Assembly (NCBI GenBank): GCA_039090855.1
Contig: CM076997.1
Coordinates: 160,486,709 to 160,550,708, forward strand
Length of the DNA stretch: 64,000 nt
Reading direction: 5' to 3'
DNA from: Macrothele yani
Taxonomy: Eukaryota; Arthropoda; Arachnida; Araneae; Macrothelidae
A program made the position numbers and the translations under genes. The notes under the pieces were generated by a model. The model worked only from the letters and a program-made list of their open reading frames with translations, made no database searches and had not been told where the DNA came from. Positions 10,601 to 21,069 of this stretch are shown piece after piece; within the stretch, counting starts at the first letter, position 1, and each line of letters begins with the position of its first letter.

Positions 10601-11670
10601 CGAGGGATGTTTTTTGTATACCTACTACATTTTCATAATACATGGTGTTATGTTGAAGTTCCTGGTTCAACATCCCCAACATAAATTGTGATCGCGTAAA
10701 CGCAGAGATGGACTACAAAAAATAATTCAACTCATTGGACTGTAGTAACTCTTTATTACGTAATTTTCCACGTATTATGCTGCCAAGGTCTTGCAATTTT
10801 AAAAAGTCACCAGGACCCACTAAAGGGCTGGAACGTTTACTGACACACACAGCTTTCCGAGCATAAGGGGAGAGAAAAGTAACAAAATTTCTGTCACTTT
10901 TTTGGCGACTTTCATCTTTGATCTCCCATATCCCCCGTCCTAAAATGTTTTTTAATTTTTTCGCGACTTTCATCTTGGAGCTCCCGTATCCCCCGTCCTA
11001 AAATGTTTTCAATTTTTTTGACTTACTCATTCAAAGTGACTCTGTCTTTTATAAGACTGAACTCTAGGATTTCATATTGGAGTTCATAGGATTCCCCTTT
11101 TCTGAAAATGTTTGTTCATGCATTAGCAGTTCCAGAACTTAGTGACCTTTAGTAGGTTCAAAAAATGAACTGCTCGAAGAAACAATGATTAGGTTAGATG
11201 ATATTCAACCTAAAAAAGGCGAATATCTGAACCTCCATTCTCTTTTTGTGAACAATATCAGTCAGTTACTAGGCGAAAAGTGCTTCTTCATGACAGTTCT
11301 GCAACTGCGGAATTTCAGGGACATTCAGCCGCCAACATTTACGGACAGCACATTTCAGGAGATCACCTTGACTGTCAACAGTGGAGGTGTTGTGTATTCC
11401 TCTTCGGACCATGACTGAAACACTTTCAGCACAGCCGCCCTCGAACAGCCAACCATTCCTGCGGTTGCTGACAAGATGACACCGCTATCGTCACGCTTAC
11501 ACACAGTTTTGCTTCTGATTCCGGCAGGTTCTTTCCTTTCCCCACTGCATGAGCTCTGTACTAGCTAACTGACAGGCCCTGTCCGTGCAATCTGGAAATA
11601 TTTCCGCTCCCGTCAAGGATGTAACTTCTACGTGCTGTGGAATGTGTTTTTAAGTTTGATAGTTGTGAGA
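10600..11670. repeat. Short tandem duplication; otherwise no gene recognised
   Basis: A ~58-bp segment containing 'CCCCCGTCCTAAAATGTTTT' and 'GCGACTTTCATCTT' occurs twice, at about 10910-10968 and 10968-11025. The rest, including the open frame at 11185-11418 (plus) and its opposite-strand counterpart, shows no domain I recognise. Confidence 0.5.
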
Positions 11671-11675
11671 AAATA

Positions 11676-12938
11676 AGCACACAGGACAAATAATTAGTCA
11701 CCCCTGTCAGAACGTACCCAATAACGGGCGACAGCGCTTCTTGTCTTGATAACAGCATGAAACCGGTGTGGTAGAGACTCCACGAGGTTGTGGATGTATT
11801 GAACATCAATTTGCAGCCAGTCGTGCGTCAATTGGTCCCGGAGTTCCACCAGAGTGCGTGGTAGTCTACTCCGGCGTTTCACCTTCTGTTCCAAATAATC
11901 CAACATATTTTCAATAGGATTTAAATCTGGGGATTTGGCTGGCCAGTCGAGGTGAGACAGTGTTGCTGATTGTTCGTCGTGCCACTCAGACACAGTTTTA
12001 GCCCTGTGCACACGCGGCAAATGCCGTCTTGGAAGACAGAAGTGGCAATGTGATCATGCTCATAGAGATGTAGGGTAAAATGCAAAACTTCGTCATTCGG
12101 AAGGCGGAGGTATGCATGCTGGTTCAAATTCATCGTCACTGCATCGAGAGGGCTCATTTGATGGTACGAAAAACATTTCCCAAACATCGCAGAACGCCCT
12201 GCAGCTTGAACAACACCTTCGACACAATCAGGATTAAATGCTTCATTGGGCCTGCAATGCACTTGTTATCTCCCATCATTCGGGTACAAACAAAAAGGAG
12301 ACTCATCAGACAAAATTATTCGTTTCCATTCCTCCACAGTAAAGTTTTTGTTTCTCTGAGTCAATTCAAAACGTACGACTTTGTGACTTGCTGTTAAAAG
12401 AGGTCTCTTCCGTGGTAATCTTCTCTAGATGCCCGTCGCATGCAGTTCTCGTCCCAAAGCCCTTTTGGAAATGGGTTGGAGTGGACTTTCATTGACTGTC
12501 TGTAGCAATTGTTGCCTGATTTAAAACCGATTTGCACTTACCAGGCGTGAAACATGGCGGAGTTCCCTGTTGGTGAGAACCGTTTCTCGGCATTAGTTAC
12601 GTCGCCGATTTTCAGTTGACTGCGAATTACACCACTGTCTGTAGAACCACTGGACAGTACGCATCGACACACCAAATAATTTATCGCTTTGTGTCCGTGG
12701 GCACGGCCAAACACGATGGCCCCTTTTCGCCACTCAGTAGCATCCGTCTTATGACCCACACTGAAGACTAAATTCAACACACACGCTACTCTTCACCACT
12801 GCACGTGACAGAACCGATCCTGTAGAACACTTCAGTGCTATATATCTCCAAACAATGCTATCATGGCGCCTTCTGCGCAACCAGTAACTTCCTACTGTCA
12901 GGTTTGTTAGGGGTGACTAATTTATTGTCCAGTCTGCT
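11676..12938 (-). mobile_element. Tc1-like element, family T2, both ends present
   Basis: Flanked by TA (11674-11675 and 12939-12940). Left end 'AGCACACAGGACAAATAAT' and right end, read inward, 'AGCAGACTGGACAATAAAT' form inverted repeats of about 30 bp, both continuing 'TAGTCACCCCT'. Length 1263 bp. The transposase is on the minus strand: N-terminus near 12750 ('KTDATEWRKGAIVFGRAHG'), first Asp block 'LSDESPF' near 12310, a damaged second Asp block 'VFQDGICRVC' near 12010, and 'AKSPDLNPIENMLDYLEQ' with the Glu at 11880-11945, ending 'RYWVRSD'. Several frameshifts make it inactive as a source of protein. The well-kept ends could still be mobilised by a related transposase. Confidence 0.85.
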
Positions 12939-13018
12939 TATGTTAATTGAGTCTGCGAGTGAAAAGACTGGTTGGATGAACAATATTTAGCCTCAAGTCT
13001 TTGTATGTATACTTGCAT

Positions 13019-13266
13019 GAGGGTTACCCACGGGCCGCCCCGGTGGCGCAGTGGTCTAAGGCGTTGGCCTCTGATCATTCGTCCGTAAGGGGTCCGGGTT
13101 CGAATCCCGGTCAGGCATGGATGTTGTGTTTGTCTTACGGCACTGGCTCTCTCCCTTCCCTGGAACCAGTGATCCTAAATTAGGGACGGGCGACTGCTTA
13201 TAGCCCATTGAGTTGCTCACGGTGGTCGTTAAACCTCAAATAAAGAAAGAAAGAAAGAGGGTTACC
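13019..13266 (+). mobile_element. SINE family 1, full copy with 10-bp target duplication
   Basis: Element body 13029-13256 is flanked by the perfect direct repeat 'GAGGGTTACC' (13019-13028 and 13257-13266). The head is tRNA-like, with RNA polymerase III A box 'TGGCGCAGTGG' (13044-13054) and B box 'GGTTCGAATCC' (13097-13107). A ~130-bp tRNA-unrelated body follows ('GCACTGGCTCTCTCCCTTCC', 'CTAAATTAGGGACGGGCGAC', 'TTGAGTTGCTCACGGTGGTC'), then an 'AATAAAGAAAGAAAG' tail. The target duplication shows insertion by target-primed reverse transcription; the LINE partner is not identifiable here. It is the best reference copy of the family in the window. Confidence 0.95.
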
Positions 13267-13372
13267 GAAATTTCAAGAACCGAAAAAAAAAAGAAAAAAC
13301 GTTTCTGAATTTTTATTCCTCTATTGCGAAGATGCTCTAAAGGTTTTGGACAGCAAGAGATTTGCTTTAAAC

Positions 13373-13592
13373 GCCGCCCCGGTGGCGCAGTGGTCTAAGC
13401 GATGGATTCTGCTCATTCGTCCGAGATGGGTCCGGGTTAAAATCTCGGTGAGGCATGGATGTTTTCTTTTTCTTACGGCGCTGGCTCTCTTCCTTTCCTG
13501 GAACCAGTGGCCCTACATTAGGAACCGGTGACATCGTAAATCCACTGTGTTGCTCACTGTGGCTGTTAAACCTTCAATAAAAAAACGTTTTA
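13373..13592 (+). mobile_element. SINE family 1, diverged copy
   Basis: Same architecture as the copy at 13029, with an intact A box ('TGGCGCAGTGG' near 13384). The B box is mutated to 'GGTTAAAATCT', which would impair polymerase III transcription. The body is recognisable throughout ('GGCATGGATG', 'CTGGAACCAGTGG', 'TTGCTCACTGTGG'), and it ends in 'AATAAAAAAA'. No clear target duplication was found. Confidence 0.85.
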
Positions 13593-13599
13593 AATATGT

Positions 13600-15460
13600 G
13601 CAATCTGCGCTGTCAGTCGAAACATAAATGGTTGTTGTTAAAGCAGTAGATCTTGTTCCATATGAGAATGAATGGTGGGCACAAATTTTATCAGAATGGA
13701 GACTTTCGCTCACCGTCCGAGAAGTGTGACCTCATACTCCAATGGCGAAATTCCTTTAAAATATTTGCTGTATACTTTTTTCAACGTGCATAAGACCTAT
13801 AGGAAATTTAAAAAAAGAATAACCGACCTTGTTGATTTGGCATTGAATGGCCTAATACTTTTCTACCAGTAACTAACAAGCATTTGAACACTCTAATGTG
13901 TTCGAGGTTTAAAACAGTGTGCACCAGACTCACTACTTTCAAAAATTTCTCCTCACAGGCATTTCAATTTGAATAGAATATTAAACTATTGGATCGATTT
14001 ACTGAAGCGCGTTAAATTTTGAAGGAAGAATAAGGAGCGATATAAAGGGTAGCAATTCTATCTGGCATTATTGTTACTAAACCTAATAACATTTATTATT
14101 TTGTCGTGAATGAACCATGAGGATCTTTCTTCGTCAGTGGATTAACTATCTTGCCCAAAGGATAACAAAAATAGGTTCGTTCTCTTACCAAGTGATTAAT
14201 TTGTTGTAACGTTGGAAGTATTTTGGAGAATTGCGTTCGTTAAGTATGCGGGCAAATGTTTGCCTGCTCCAGTTTGCTGTCGACGAGGAGAGGGGCTTCA
14301 TTTGCGAGGAAAATGGGGAAACGTTGATTCAGTAGTCCACCCGATTACCTGTCTCTCTTCCCTTCTCTGTCCCATGCTGCTCGTGAAGTGGTTAGTCGGT
14401 GGAAAGACACTTCACCGTGAAGAGAATAGAAAACCGTTCTTGTTGTCCCAAGAATTCCATGGACTACTGCTTTCCCGTTCCGACAACTCAGTAAACATAA
14501 TTTGGCTTTTCTTCAAGCAAGAACAGATGAAACGTATTTTCTTTACTTATTTTATTTTTTCGCGACATTTTGCGTTGAATTACTTAGTACTTAGAGTTAA
14601 ATCGCATGAAGAAGCTGAAGCACTTTCTATTTTTAATAAAGAGATTATTAAGTTTGTTTTGTCATTCGAAGTGGAGCAGAAAAATAGTTTGTTCTTTCAA
14701 AAACAAAGCATTAAAAAGACCTGAATGTGCTAAAACAAATGGTTATGTTTATATTCCCTTAAAGGTTTAAGACCTGAATTGTTGGATTGTTAAACAAACT
14801 AAATTTCTGTGTCACACTGAAAAACAAAAGTAAGTTTCTGTATTACTTTTAATCAAGCTACTATTTGAAAGTCTAAGACCTAATTTGTTGCATTGCATTA
14901 GAGTGCAAGGTCTAAAATATATGCACTATCACAAAGGCTAAGACCTTAATGTCAGAACCCAACCTCAAAGTCTAAAGCCTAAATTTATGTACGACTTCAG
15001 CCTAAGATATTAACTTCGGTACCACCTGAAAGTATGAGACAGTGTTACTCAACTGACGAGCTAAAACAGACGTACTTAAGAACTGAAGTTTGCTGTTGCC
15101 GAACTTTGGGAATTACTATACGATGTGTCATAATTTGGCGTCGTAAGAGCAAAGTATTTAGCAATTTTTTTTCGCTTACTGGAATCTATCAAGCAATTAA
15201 TTATAGAAATAAATAAATCTTTCCATCAACTGGAAGGCGTTAAGGGGTCAAAAAGTATGACACTTTTCAAAGGCGTTGCAACTCACATATAGGATTTCGA
15301 AAGCATGTATCAAAATATAAAATACACTTACACTATAAAATGTGTTCATACTGATATCTATTTTGGGTTGAACATATTCTAGCAAGTTCCTGTCCTCAAC
15401 TCAAAAAAATTAAGTATCTATCTGTTTTAAACCGATGAACACCTAAACGAAATTCGCAAA
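13600..15460. other. Unexplained region with one 170-codon open frame
   Basis: A plus-strand frame at 14212-14724 encodes 170 residues with no recognisable domain, several Cys and hydrophobic patches, and codon use like the surrounding AT-rich DNA. I would not call it a gene on this evidence. Degenerate repeats of 'TCTAAGACCTAA' type follow at 14755-14990. Nothing else was recognised. Confidence 0.35.
14755..14990. repeat. Degenerate tandem repeat, ~60-bp units
   Basis: Four loosely spaced units carry 'GTTTAAGACCTGAATTGTTG', 'GTCTAAGACCTAATTTGTTG', 'GGCTAAGACCTTAATG' and 'GTCTAAAGCCTAAATTTATG'. Divergence between units is high and boundaries are approximate. Confidence 0.5.
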
Positions 15461-15462
15461 CT

Positions 15463-17788
15463 GAACCGGTGTCTAAGATTAACGTGACTAATACAAATTC
15501 CGGAATATGTTCAAAACAAGACGACCGATTGCAAAATGTTTTCAGAGAACTGTGCTAAGGATGCCGCTAAGTCGTAAAGCCCAAGCATCATTGTGGAGTT
15601 CTCATGGAAATATGCAAATGAGGATTGTACGTCATCAAGTTGGCAGACAGGCAACCGCGATGAACGTTGTTCTGTGCGTGATGTGTCAATTGAAGCTTGA
15701 GTTGGACTGTTAGTTGAAGAATGGGTCCGCACCTATCCTTTGAAGACTCTTTAGGATGGAGAGCGATCAGTAGATTGGAAGCAGAGCAATCGCAAATTGA
15801 GGTAAGAAGATGGCTGTATGTTTCAAGGAAAGTGGTTTCCAATACCTAGAGACAGCTCCTTGAAACTGGAACAATAACCAGAAGGTCGGAACAAGGACAC
15901 CCACAAGCTGGAACAAGTCAAGACGAACTGGTATTTTTCTCTAACAGATCGCCGCGATTGAGAGTCTGCAGCTTGGCAACTTTCGCCGGAGCTATTCTCT
16001 GCTACGGAAACCGGGATATCGTGGAAAAGAGTTTGCACGTGACTCCATGAGACACGTATGCATGTAAGACGGCCAACGGTCTGTATTCTACTAGCCACAT
16101 TGAACAGAAGGGTCAGTCTGAATTGTTTCGACAATATTGTAATAGTGGTAATGTAAATAATATTCTAATAATAGCATAATTGAACGGAATATTTATTTTA
16201 TGAAAATTAATGTAATGTGAATATCTTTTAATTGTTGAATTTTAATGAATTTGTAAATAATTAAGAATCCTTGCAGTTTTAGAATATTTGAAAAATAATC
16301 GTGGGGAACGTCTTAAATATATAATTTTTGAGTTGGATTTGGTAGAGCCAGTAAGTAAACGGAAACGAATAGTTTATCGGTGGACTTCCTGGAGAGGACA
16401 ACACACAGGATTTCGTGTGTAGATAGCTACAATAGAGAAGGCGTTTTTTAGGGTTTTAAAGCGACTCATTAGGAAGGACTTCCGTTCCCAAGTAAAGGGT
16501 TTCCTTCTGGGTGATGGTGTTAGGCAGCGGAGATGGAGACGCAATGAGAAGAAGGTGTTTCGACGGAGGATTGAGGTGCGTATTTTGGAAGTAGTGCGGA
16601 AAACAATAGGAACGCAACTTCTCGAGGAAGGATGATGGCGTATCTTTGAGCAGAAGGTGACTGAGGGAACCAGAGGGAGGGCGTTGGATTTTCGGAGGAA
16701 GGAGTAGAAGTTCAAGAAGTGGTGCGTGATCTCCGCCCCCGAGCGAAAAGAATGAATGTAGCGAGGAGTTAGGACATGAGCGATGGTCTAATCGCACGGT
16801 GACCTGAGTAATCATTAAGTAAGCAAAATCACGAAAATAAAGGATTTCATCAAACGTCATATCGCTGCTGTTAAATGATCTATTACTACTCTATTGACGT
16901 TTACAGTGCTCAAGGTTTCTTGCAATCTTCTGATTATAACAGATTTCGGTAATTAAGGAAAGAGTTAAAACACTGTGACAATATCATTCCAGGACCCTTG
17001 TGAAAGAGCTTGCATTTTCTTCAGTAACGTGATGCGGTACAGACTAAACACGGATTCTCAACATCTGTAGATTTGGAAAGAGGTGGAAAGCCGAAATCTT
17101 TCCTCCAGGAAATTTGCCACAAGGGAGGTGGAGGACTCCTGGTTTGGGCTAGCATCAGGTTGGATGGACGCGCGCAGCTGTACGTGTTTCCAGAAGGTGC
17201 CCTGCCTGCATTCTACAGGAATGACATCCTAGAGCCTAATGTACGGCTTTTCAAGGGGGCGGTTGACCACTAGCTCTTTTTTTTATGAAAGATAACGACC
17301 TTCCTCATGGAGCTCAGGTAATTGACGAATACTTGGAGGGGGTGGATATTCACAGGATGGAATGGCCCGCGAGATGTCTAAACCTGAACCCAATAAAGCA
17401 GGTCTGGGATGCCTTGGTGAGACAATTGCAAGCCAGAATTCCAACTTTTACTCCCAGACACCTCCCGGGATTCATGGAGCAGTGGCTTCATTGCCTCCAT
17501 ACTCTCACTCACAGCATTGAAAACAGCATGTGGGCTTCCTGTGTAAGCTGTATCGCTCTTTGGGGTAATAATACTCACTATTAGCTCCTCGAAATTCACG
17601 CAACTTGCTGCATTACTTTTGGACTGCATTGGTGTCTTGTCCATGCTTCCTCCTCATGCGGTGATCGTATTCCTTTTTTGTTGTGTATTGCTGCTTTCTC
17701 AATATACGTATATCCGTACCCACTGTCACGTATGGATTTTGAGGTATTCATGATCTTATGTTTGTCACGCTAATTTTGGACACCAGTG
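15463..17788 (+). mobile_element. Tc1-like element, family T3, carrying an inner insertion
   Basis: Left terminus 'CCGGTGTCTAAGATTAACG' at 15466. The right terminus, read inward from 17788, is 'CACTGGTGTCCAAAATTAGC', followed by TA at 17789-17790. A second copy of the family starts at 31485 with 'GGTGTCCAAAATTAACG'. N-terminal coding is unreadable because of frameshifts, but 15480-16130 aligns with 31495-32280. From 17073 the transposase reads 'GGGGLLVWASIRLDGRAQL', then 'DIHRMEWPARCLNLNPIKQ', with the catalytic Glu replaced by Lys. At 2.3 kb it is about 0.85 kb longer than usual because of the insertion at 16133-16986. Confidence 0.75.
16133..16986. mobile_element. Unidentified insertion inside the T3 element
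   Basis: This segment has no counterpart in the sister copy at 31485-32830. It is flanked by an 8-bp direct repeat 'GACAATAT' (around 16126-16133 and 16978-16985). The left 200 bp is very AT-rich, while the rest is purine-rich with overlapping open frames on the minus strand (16374-16715 and 16456-16860) that show no domain. An 8-bp duplication would fit a hAT- or P-type DNA transposon, but I could not recognise inverted termini. Confidence 0.4.
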
Positions 17789-17799
17789 TAAGTGGGGAA

Positions 17800-18180
17800 T
17801 AATAGGAACAAATTGTCCCTGAGGATGAAAAGGGGGATGTGTTTAATAGTGATGAAACTGGTGTATTTTTTTGCAATGTGAACGAATGTCAGACAAAATG
17901 CTGTCTGTAATGGCTGATGTCAATAACAGAGGCAGGCATTAAAAAAAATACATCGATTATTTATGTACGTAAATTAACCAGCTACAGTATAATATACAAT
18001 AAATTACGATTTATTGGGATACATCGGGGCTAAAACGCTGTGGCCCAATTAAGCGGGTGCCCCAATTATGCGAAACTTTATCCCAAAGAGCTAATTTGGG
18101 ATGTTCTTTAAGAATTATCACAAATCACCGCTGCCCCGATTAGCCAATGTCCCAATTATTCGGAATCTAGACTATACAAA
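17800..18180 (+). pseudogene. pogo/Tigger-like relic, internally deleted
   Basis: Plus strand near 17812-17880 reads 'EDEKGDVFNSDETGVFFC'. The 'FNxDETG' block is the signature around the first catalytic Asp of pogo/Tigger transposases. After a short stretch the sequence changes to terminal-type DNA with repeated 'CCCAATTAAGCGGG' / 'CCCCAATTATGCGAAAC' / 'CCCAATTATTCGGAA' motifs, as at ends of Tigger elements. Most of the transposase is deleted and the left end was not found. Confidence 0.5.
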
Positions 18181-18274
18181 TAACAATGCCTGAAAAAGCC
18201 TTTGGGCCTACTGCGGTGCAATTCCAGCTTATCGAAATGGAGTATCAGCGAGGACGTATTTACATTACATTGTA

Positions 18275-19480
18275 CACAGTCGAGTCACATTACTGTGACC
18301 AACTCCTATATTTGACATCAACAGAGGGTATCCAATGAAAGAAGGCACGTGTCGTGAGATGACTGGGAGGGTATACTATATAAGGTGTGCAGTAGGCATT
18401 CTGAAAACGTATCACTCGTTGCGGTCATGGATAAAAGGAGTGATTTATGAGATTTTCAAAAAGGGATGATTATCGACTTTCGGGCCAAGGGGGACAGTAT
18501 TTCTGAGCCAGAGCAGTTTGTGAACTGTTCGCGTGCTGCTGTGGTTAAAGTGTATCCTGATTGGAGAAATGGCACCATTGCGAATAAGCGATGCGAAAAC
18601 GGCGGAGCACCACGTTCCATTGATGTGAGAGGTGAACGTCGGCTTCGAAGGTGAGTGAGGGCCGATCGACTCACTACATTGGATCAACTCATTCGACGAA
18701 CGAACCAGGGGGCTACCGGAAGTGTATCTAGAGCTCAGTTCAGCGAACCCGCCTCGTATGGTGCTCCGATGCAGACGGATGGTCACTGCACGTACGCCAA
18801 CGAAGGTGCATCGGCAGAAAACGCTTACATTTGCACGGCAGTATCGGAATTGGACCTCCGCTGATTGGCAGAGGATTGCCTTCACGGATGAGTCACGTTT
18901 TCTGCTTCATCGAAAGGTTGGACGTTGGCGCGTAAGGCGATCAACATCGGAGAACAAACACTCTTCAACCACTGCTGAAAGAACACAAGCTGCTGGGGGC
19001 AGCGTTATGGTCTAGGAAATGTTTTCGTGGCATTTCCTGGGTCTACTGATACCTGTTGGAAGCACTAAGGACCGAATTTGTTATGAAGACTTCAAAGTAT
19101 TTTCTTGGCCTCCTAAGCCCTTAGACTTAAACCCAATTGAACATCTGTGGGACCTCCTCGATCGTGTTGTTCGCCCTATAGATCCCCCACCACGCACCCT
19201 CCAGCAGCTGTCAGATGCACTACAGTCAGCATGGCTGCACATACTAGTGAACACTTTCAAAGACCTTATTGAGTCAATCCCAGCCCGTCTAGCTGCTGTC
19301 CGCACTGCACACGGCTGTTGCCCTGGTGGTCACAATGGTCTGAATCGACAGTGTATTTCTGCCTGTTAAAGCCGCCCGTTGGTGGTGAAAGCTAATGTTT
19401 ATTCATTTGTGTTTTTAATACACCATTAAACGGATATTTGTGAACTTTATTGTTATCAATGGTCTCTAACGTGGACTGTA
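18275..19480 (+). mobile_element. Tc1-like element, family T4 (same as palindrome element B)
   Basis: Left end after TA (18273-18274) is 'CAGTCGAGTCACATTA', matching the end of element B in the palindrome. From the ATG at 18427 one frame reads 'MDKRSDL', a TGA at 18448, then 'DFQKGMIIDFRAKGDSISE' and 'VNCSRAAVVKVYPDW' (helix-turn-helix), and another TGA at 18652. The first Asp block 'AFTDESRFLLHRK' is at about 18880. About 150 bp with the second Asp block is deleted near 19080. 'KPLDLNPIEHLWDLLDR' with the Glu follows at 19115-19170. No right terminus was recognised. Confidence 0.8.
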
Positions 19481-19853
19481 GATCGCGTATCGGAGTGCTG
19501 AATTGTGGTGCAGTTCTTAAAAGTACAAAATAGAACTTTTTATGTACATTTTGCATGGGGGCCTTTTGACCCCGGGCTCTTACCCATCCGAAAACCGTCT
19601 ACTGCCTAAGTTAGAGTATCATGAGAGAGTGTACCAATTTTGGTGGTTCTAAATTGGAAACTGTAGATTTTGCGGAAACGTTATGTGGGGAGCCCCTTGA
19701 CCATGGGCCCCGACCTCTTCCAAAAACCGTCTGCGGTCTAATGTAGAGTACCATTAGATACTATACCAAATTTGGTGGTTTCCAAATTGAAAACTGTAGA
19801 TTCCTTTACCGGACATACAAACAAACATTCAATTTTATATGCAGTATATATAT
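19480..19853. repeat. Two ~130-bp direct repeats ending in a LINE-like tail
   Basis: Units at about 19553-19672 and 19686-19802 share 'CCTTTTGACC/CCCTTGACC', 'AAAACCGTCT', 'TAGAGTA', 'TTTGGTGGTT' and 'AAACTGTAGATT'. They are followed by 'CGGACATACAAACAAACATT' and an AT dinucleotide run, the kind of 3' tail found on RTE-type LINEs and their SINEs. No coding sequence is left. Confidence 0.5.
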
Positions 19854-21062
19854 AATTGAATTAGAGACAACTGGCGTTATGCAAATGTGGCGCTGTGAGC
19901 GGCCCTGTAAAGGGAAACGACATGACGTATGCAGCAATCCGACAATATAAGGAGTGATGCGACGGGAATCAGTAAGAGTCGGAGGCAATTAGTGTAAGAC
20001 GAAGGATCTAAGGGCATTGGATCGTGGGAAAATTGTCGGGGCCTGACGAATGGGTCACTCCATCTCGGAAGTCGTGCAGGCACTGGGATTTTCACAAGCC
20101 ACTGTGTCACGGGTGCACGGTTAGTACATTGAGTCCGGTAAAACCATCCCTGCAAGAGCCCACTGCCGTGGACAGCAGCGTGTGGATGAACGGGGTCATC
20201 GTCGGCTAGCTCGCATTGTAACAACGGATAGACGGGCCACAGTGCAAGAAATCACTCGGCAATTTAACGCTGGTGCACAAAAACGTGTAAGCAGCCACAC
20301 CATCCAGAACCATCTCCTCGCTATGGGGTACAGAAGCCATCGTCCCATGAGGGTACCGCTGCTGACTGCACATCACAGGGTGCAAATATTAGCATGGGCG
20401 CGGGAACATTGCAATTGGACACTAGACATGTGGGAAAATGTTGCCTGGACTGATGAGTCGAGATTCACATTGGTACATGCGGATGGCAGAATACGAGTAC
20501 GGCGCAAACCACATGAAGCGATGGATCCTTCTTGGCAGCAGGGTACTTTTCAAGCTGGTTGGGGTGGCATTCTCGTCTGGGGACTATTTACGTGGACTGA
20601 AATGCGACCTCCGGTGCGTGTGACATCTTCCCTTACAGGTCAACGTTTCCGGGATATCCTGGACGACCATTTGCTCCCGTTTGTGCGTTTTCAATATCCC
20701 ACTGGGGACCTCATCCTGCAAGAAGACAATGCACCGTGCCATCGCTCCCGAATTGTATCCGAATGTTTGGATGAACACTCCACCGACGTAACATCGCTTC
20801 CTTGGCGAACTAGGTAATCTTACCTCAATCCCATCGAGCACATCTGGGATGTCATCGAGAGAGATGTTCGAGGCTCTGAACCCCCTGCATCAAATCTTCG
20901 TGAACTGTGGGCGCTTGTTCAGGGGTTGTGGATCCGTATGGCTTCCCAACGCTTCCGGTGTCTTGTCGGGTCCATGCTGAGACGAATCGCCGCCGTCATC
21001 AGGGCGAAAGGTGGTGCTACACGTTACTGGACAAGTATCTCTAATTCAATTGCTCTTCAGTG
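19854..21062 (+). mobile_element. Tc1-like element, family T5, near-complete
   Basis: Inverted ends: left 'ATTGAATTAGAGACAACT' at 19854, and right, read inward, 'CAATTGAATTAGAGATACT' ending near 21050. The right end continues outward to 'CACTGAAGAGC' next to TA 21063-21064, whereas the left end lacks that outermost dozen bases. It contains a single transposase frame described separately. At about 1.2 kb its length is normal for an autonomous Tc1. Confidence 0.85.
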
Positions 21063-21069
21063 TAGATAA
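19999..21069 (+). pseudogene. Tc1-like transposase, one frame with three in-frame stops
   Basis: DNA cut-and-paste transposase acting on the T5 termini. One reading frame runs from about 19999 to the TAA at 21067. It is broken only by TGA 20044, TAG 20122 and TAA 20815. Order: helix-turn-helix ('MGHSISEVVQALGFSQATV'), second DNA-binding half with 'AHCRGQQRVDERGHRRLAR', then the DD34E core with 'AWTDESRFTLVHADGR' (first Asp, ~20450), 'LQEDNAPCHRSRI' (second Asp, ~20725) and 'YLNPIEHIWDVIERDV' (Glu, ~20835), and a tail ending 'GGATRYWTS'. There are no frameshifts and all three catalytic residues are kept, so this is the best preserved Tc1 gene outside the palindrome. The longest uninterrupted part is 20182-20814. 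Confidence 0.85.

Noticed and set aside
13044..13107. A functional tRNA gene at the SINE head
   Set aside because: A and B boxes are present but acceptor and anticodon arms do not fold properly, and the sequence repeats as a SINE with target duplication and tail.
13001..13531. Short proteins encoded across the SINE copies ('APVAQWSK' type frames)
   Set aside because: These frames simply translate the tRNA-like head and body of the SINE and recur wherever the SINE does.
14212..14724. 170-codon plus-strand open frame as a host gene
   Set aside because: No recognisable domain, no family resemblance, composition like its surroundings and no splice or promoter context; listed only as an open frame.
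16374..16860. Overlapping minus-strand frames of 113 and 134 codons
   Set aside because: Two long frames in different phases over purine-biased DNA, with no domain in either; likely a composition effect.
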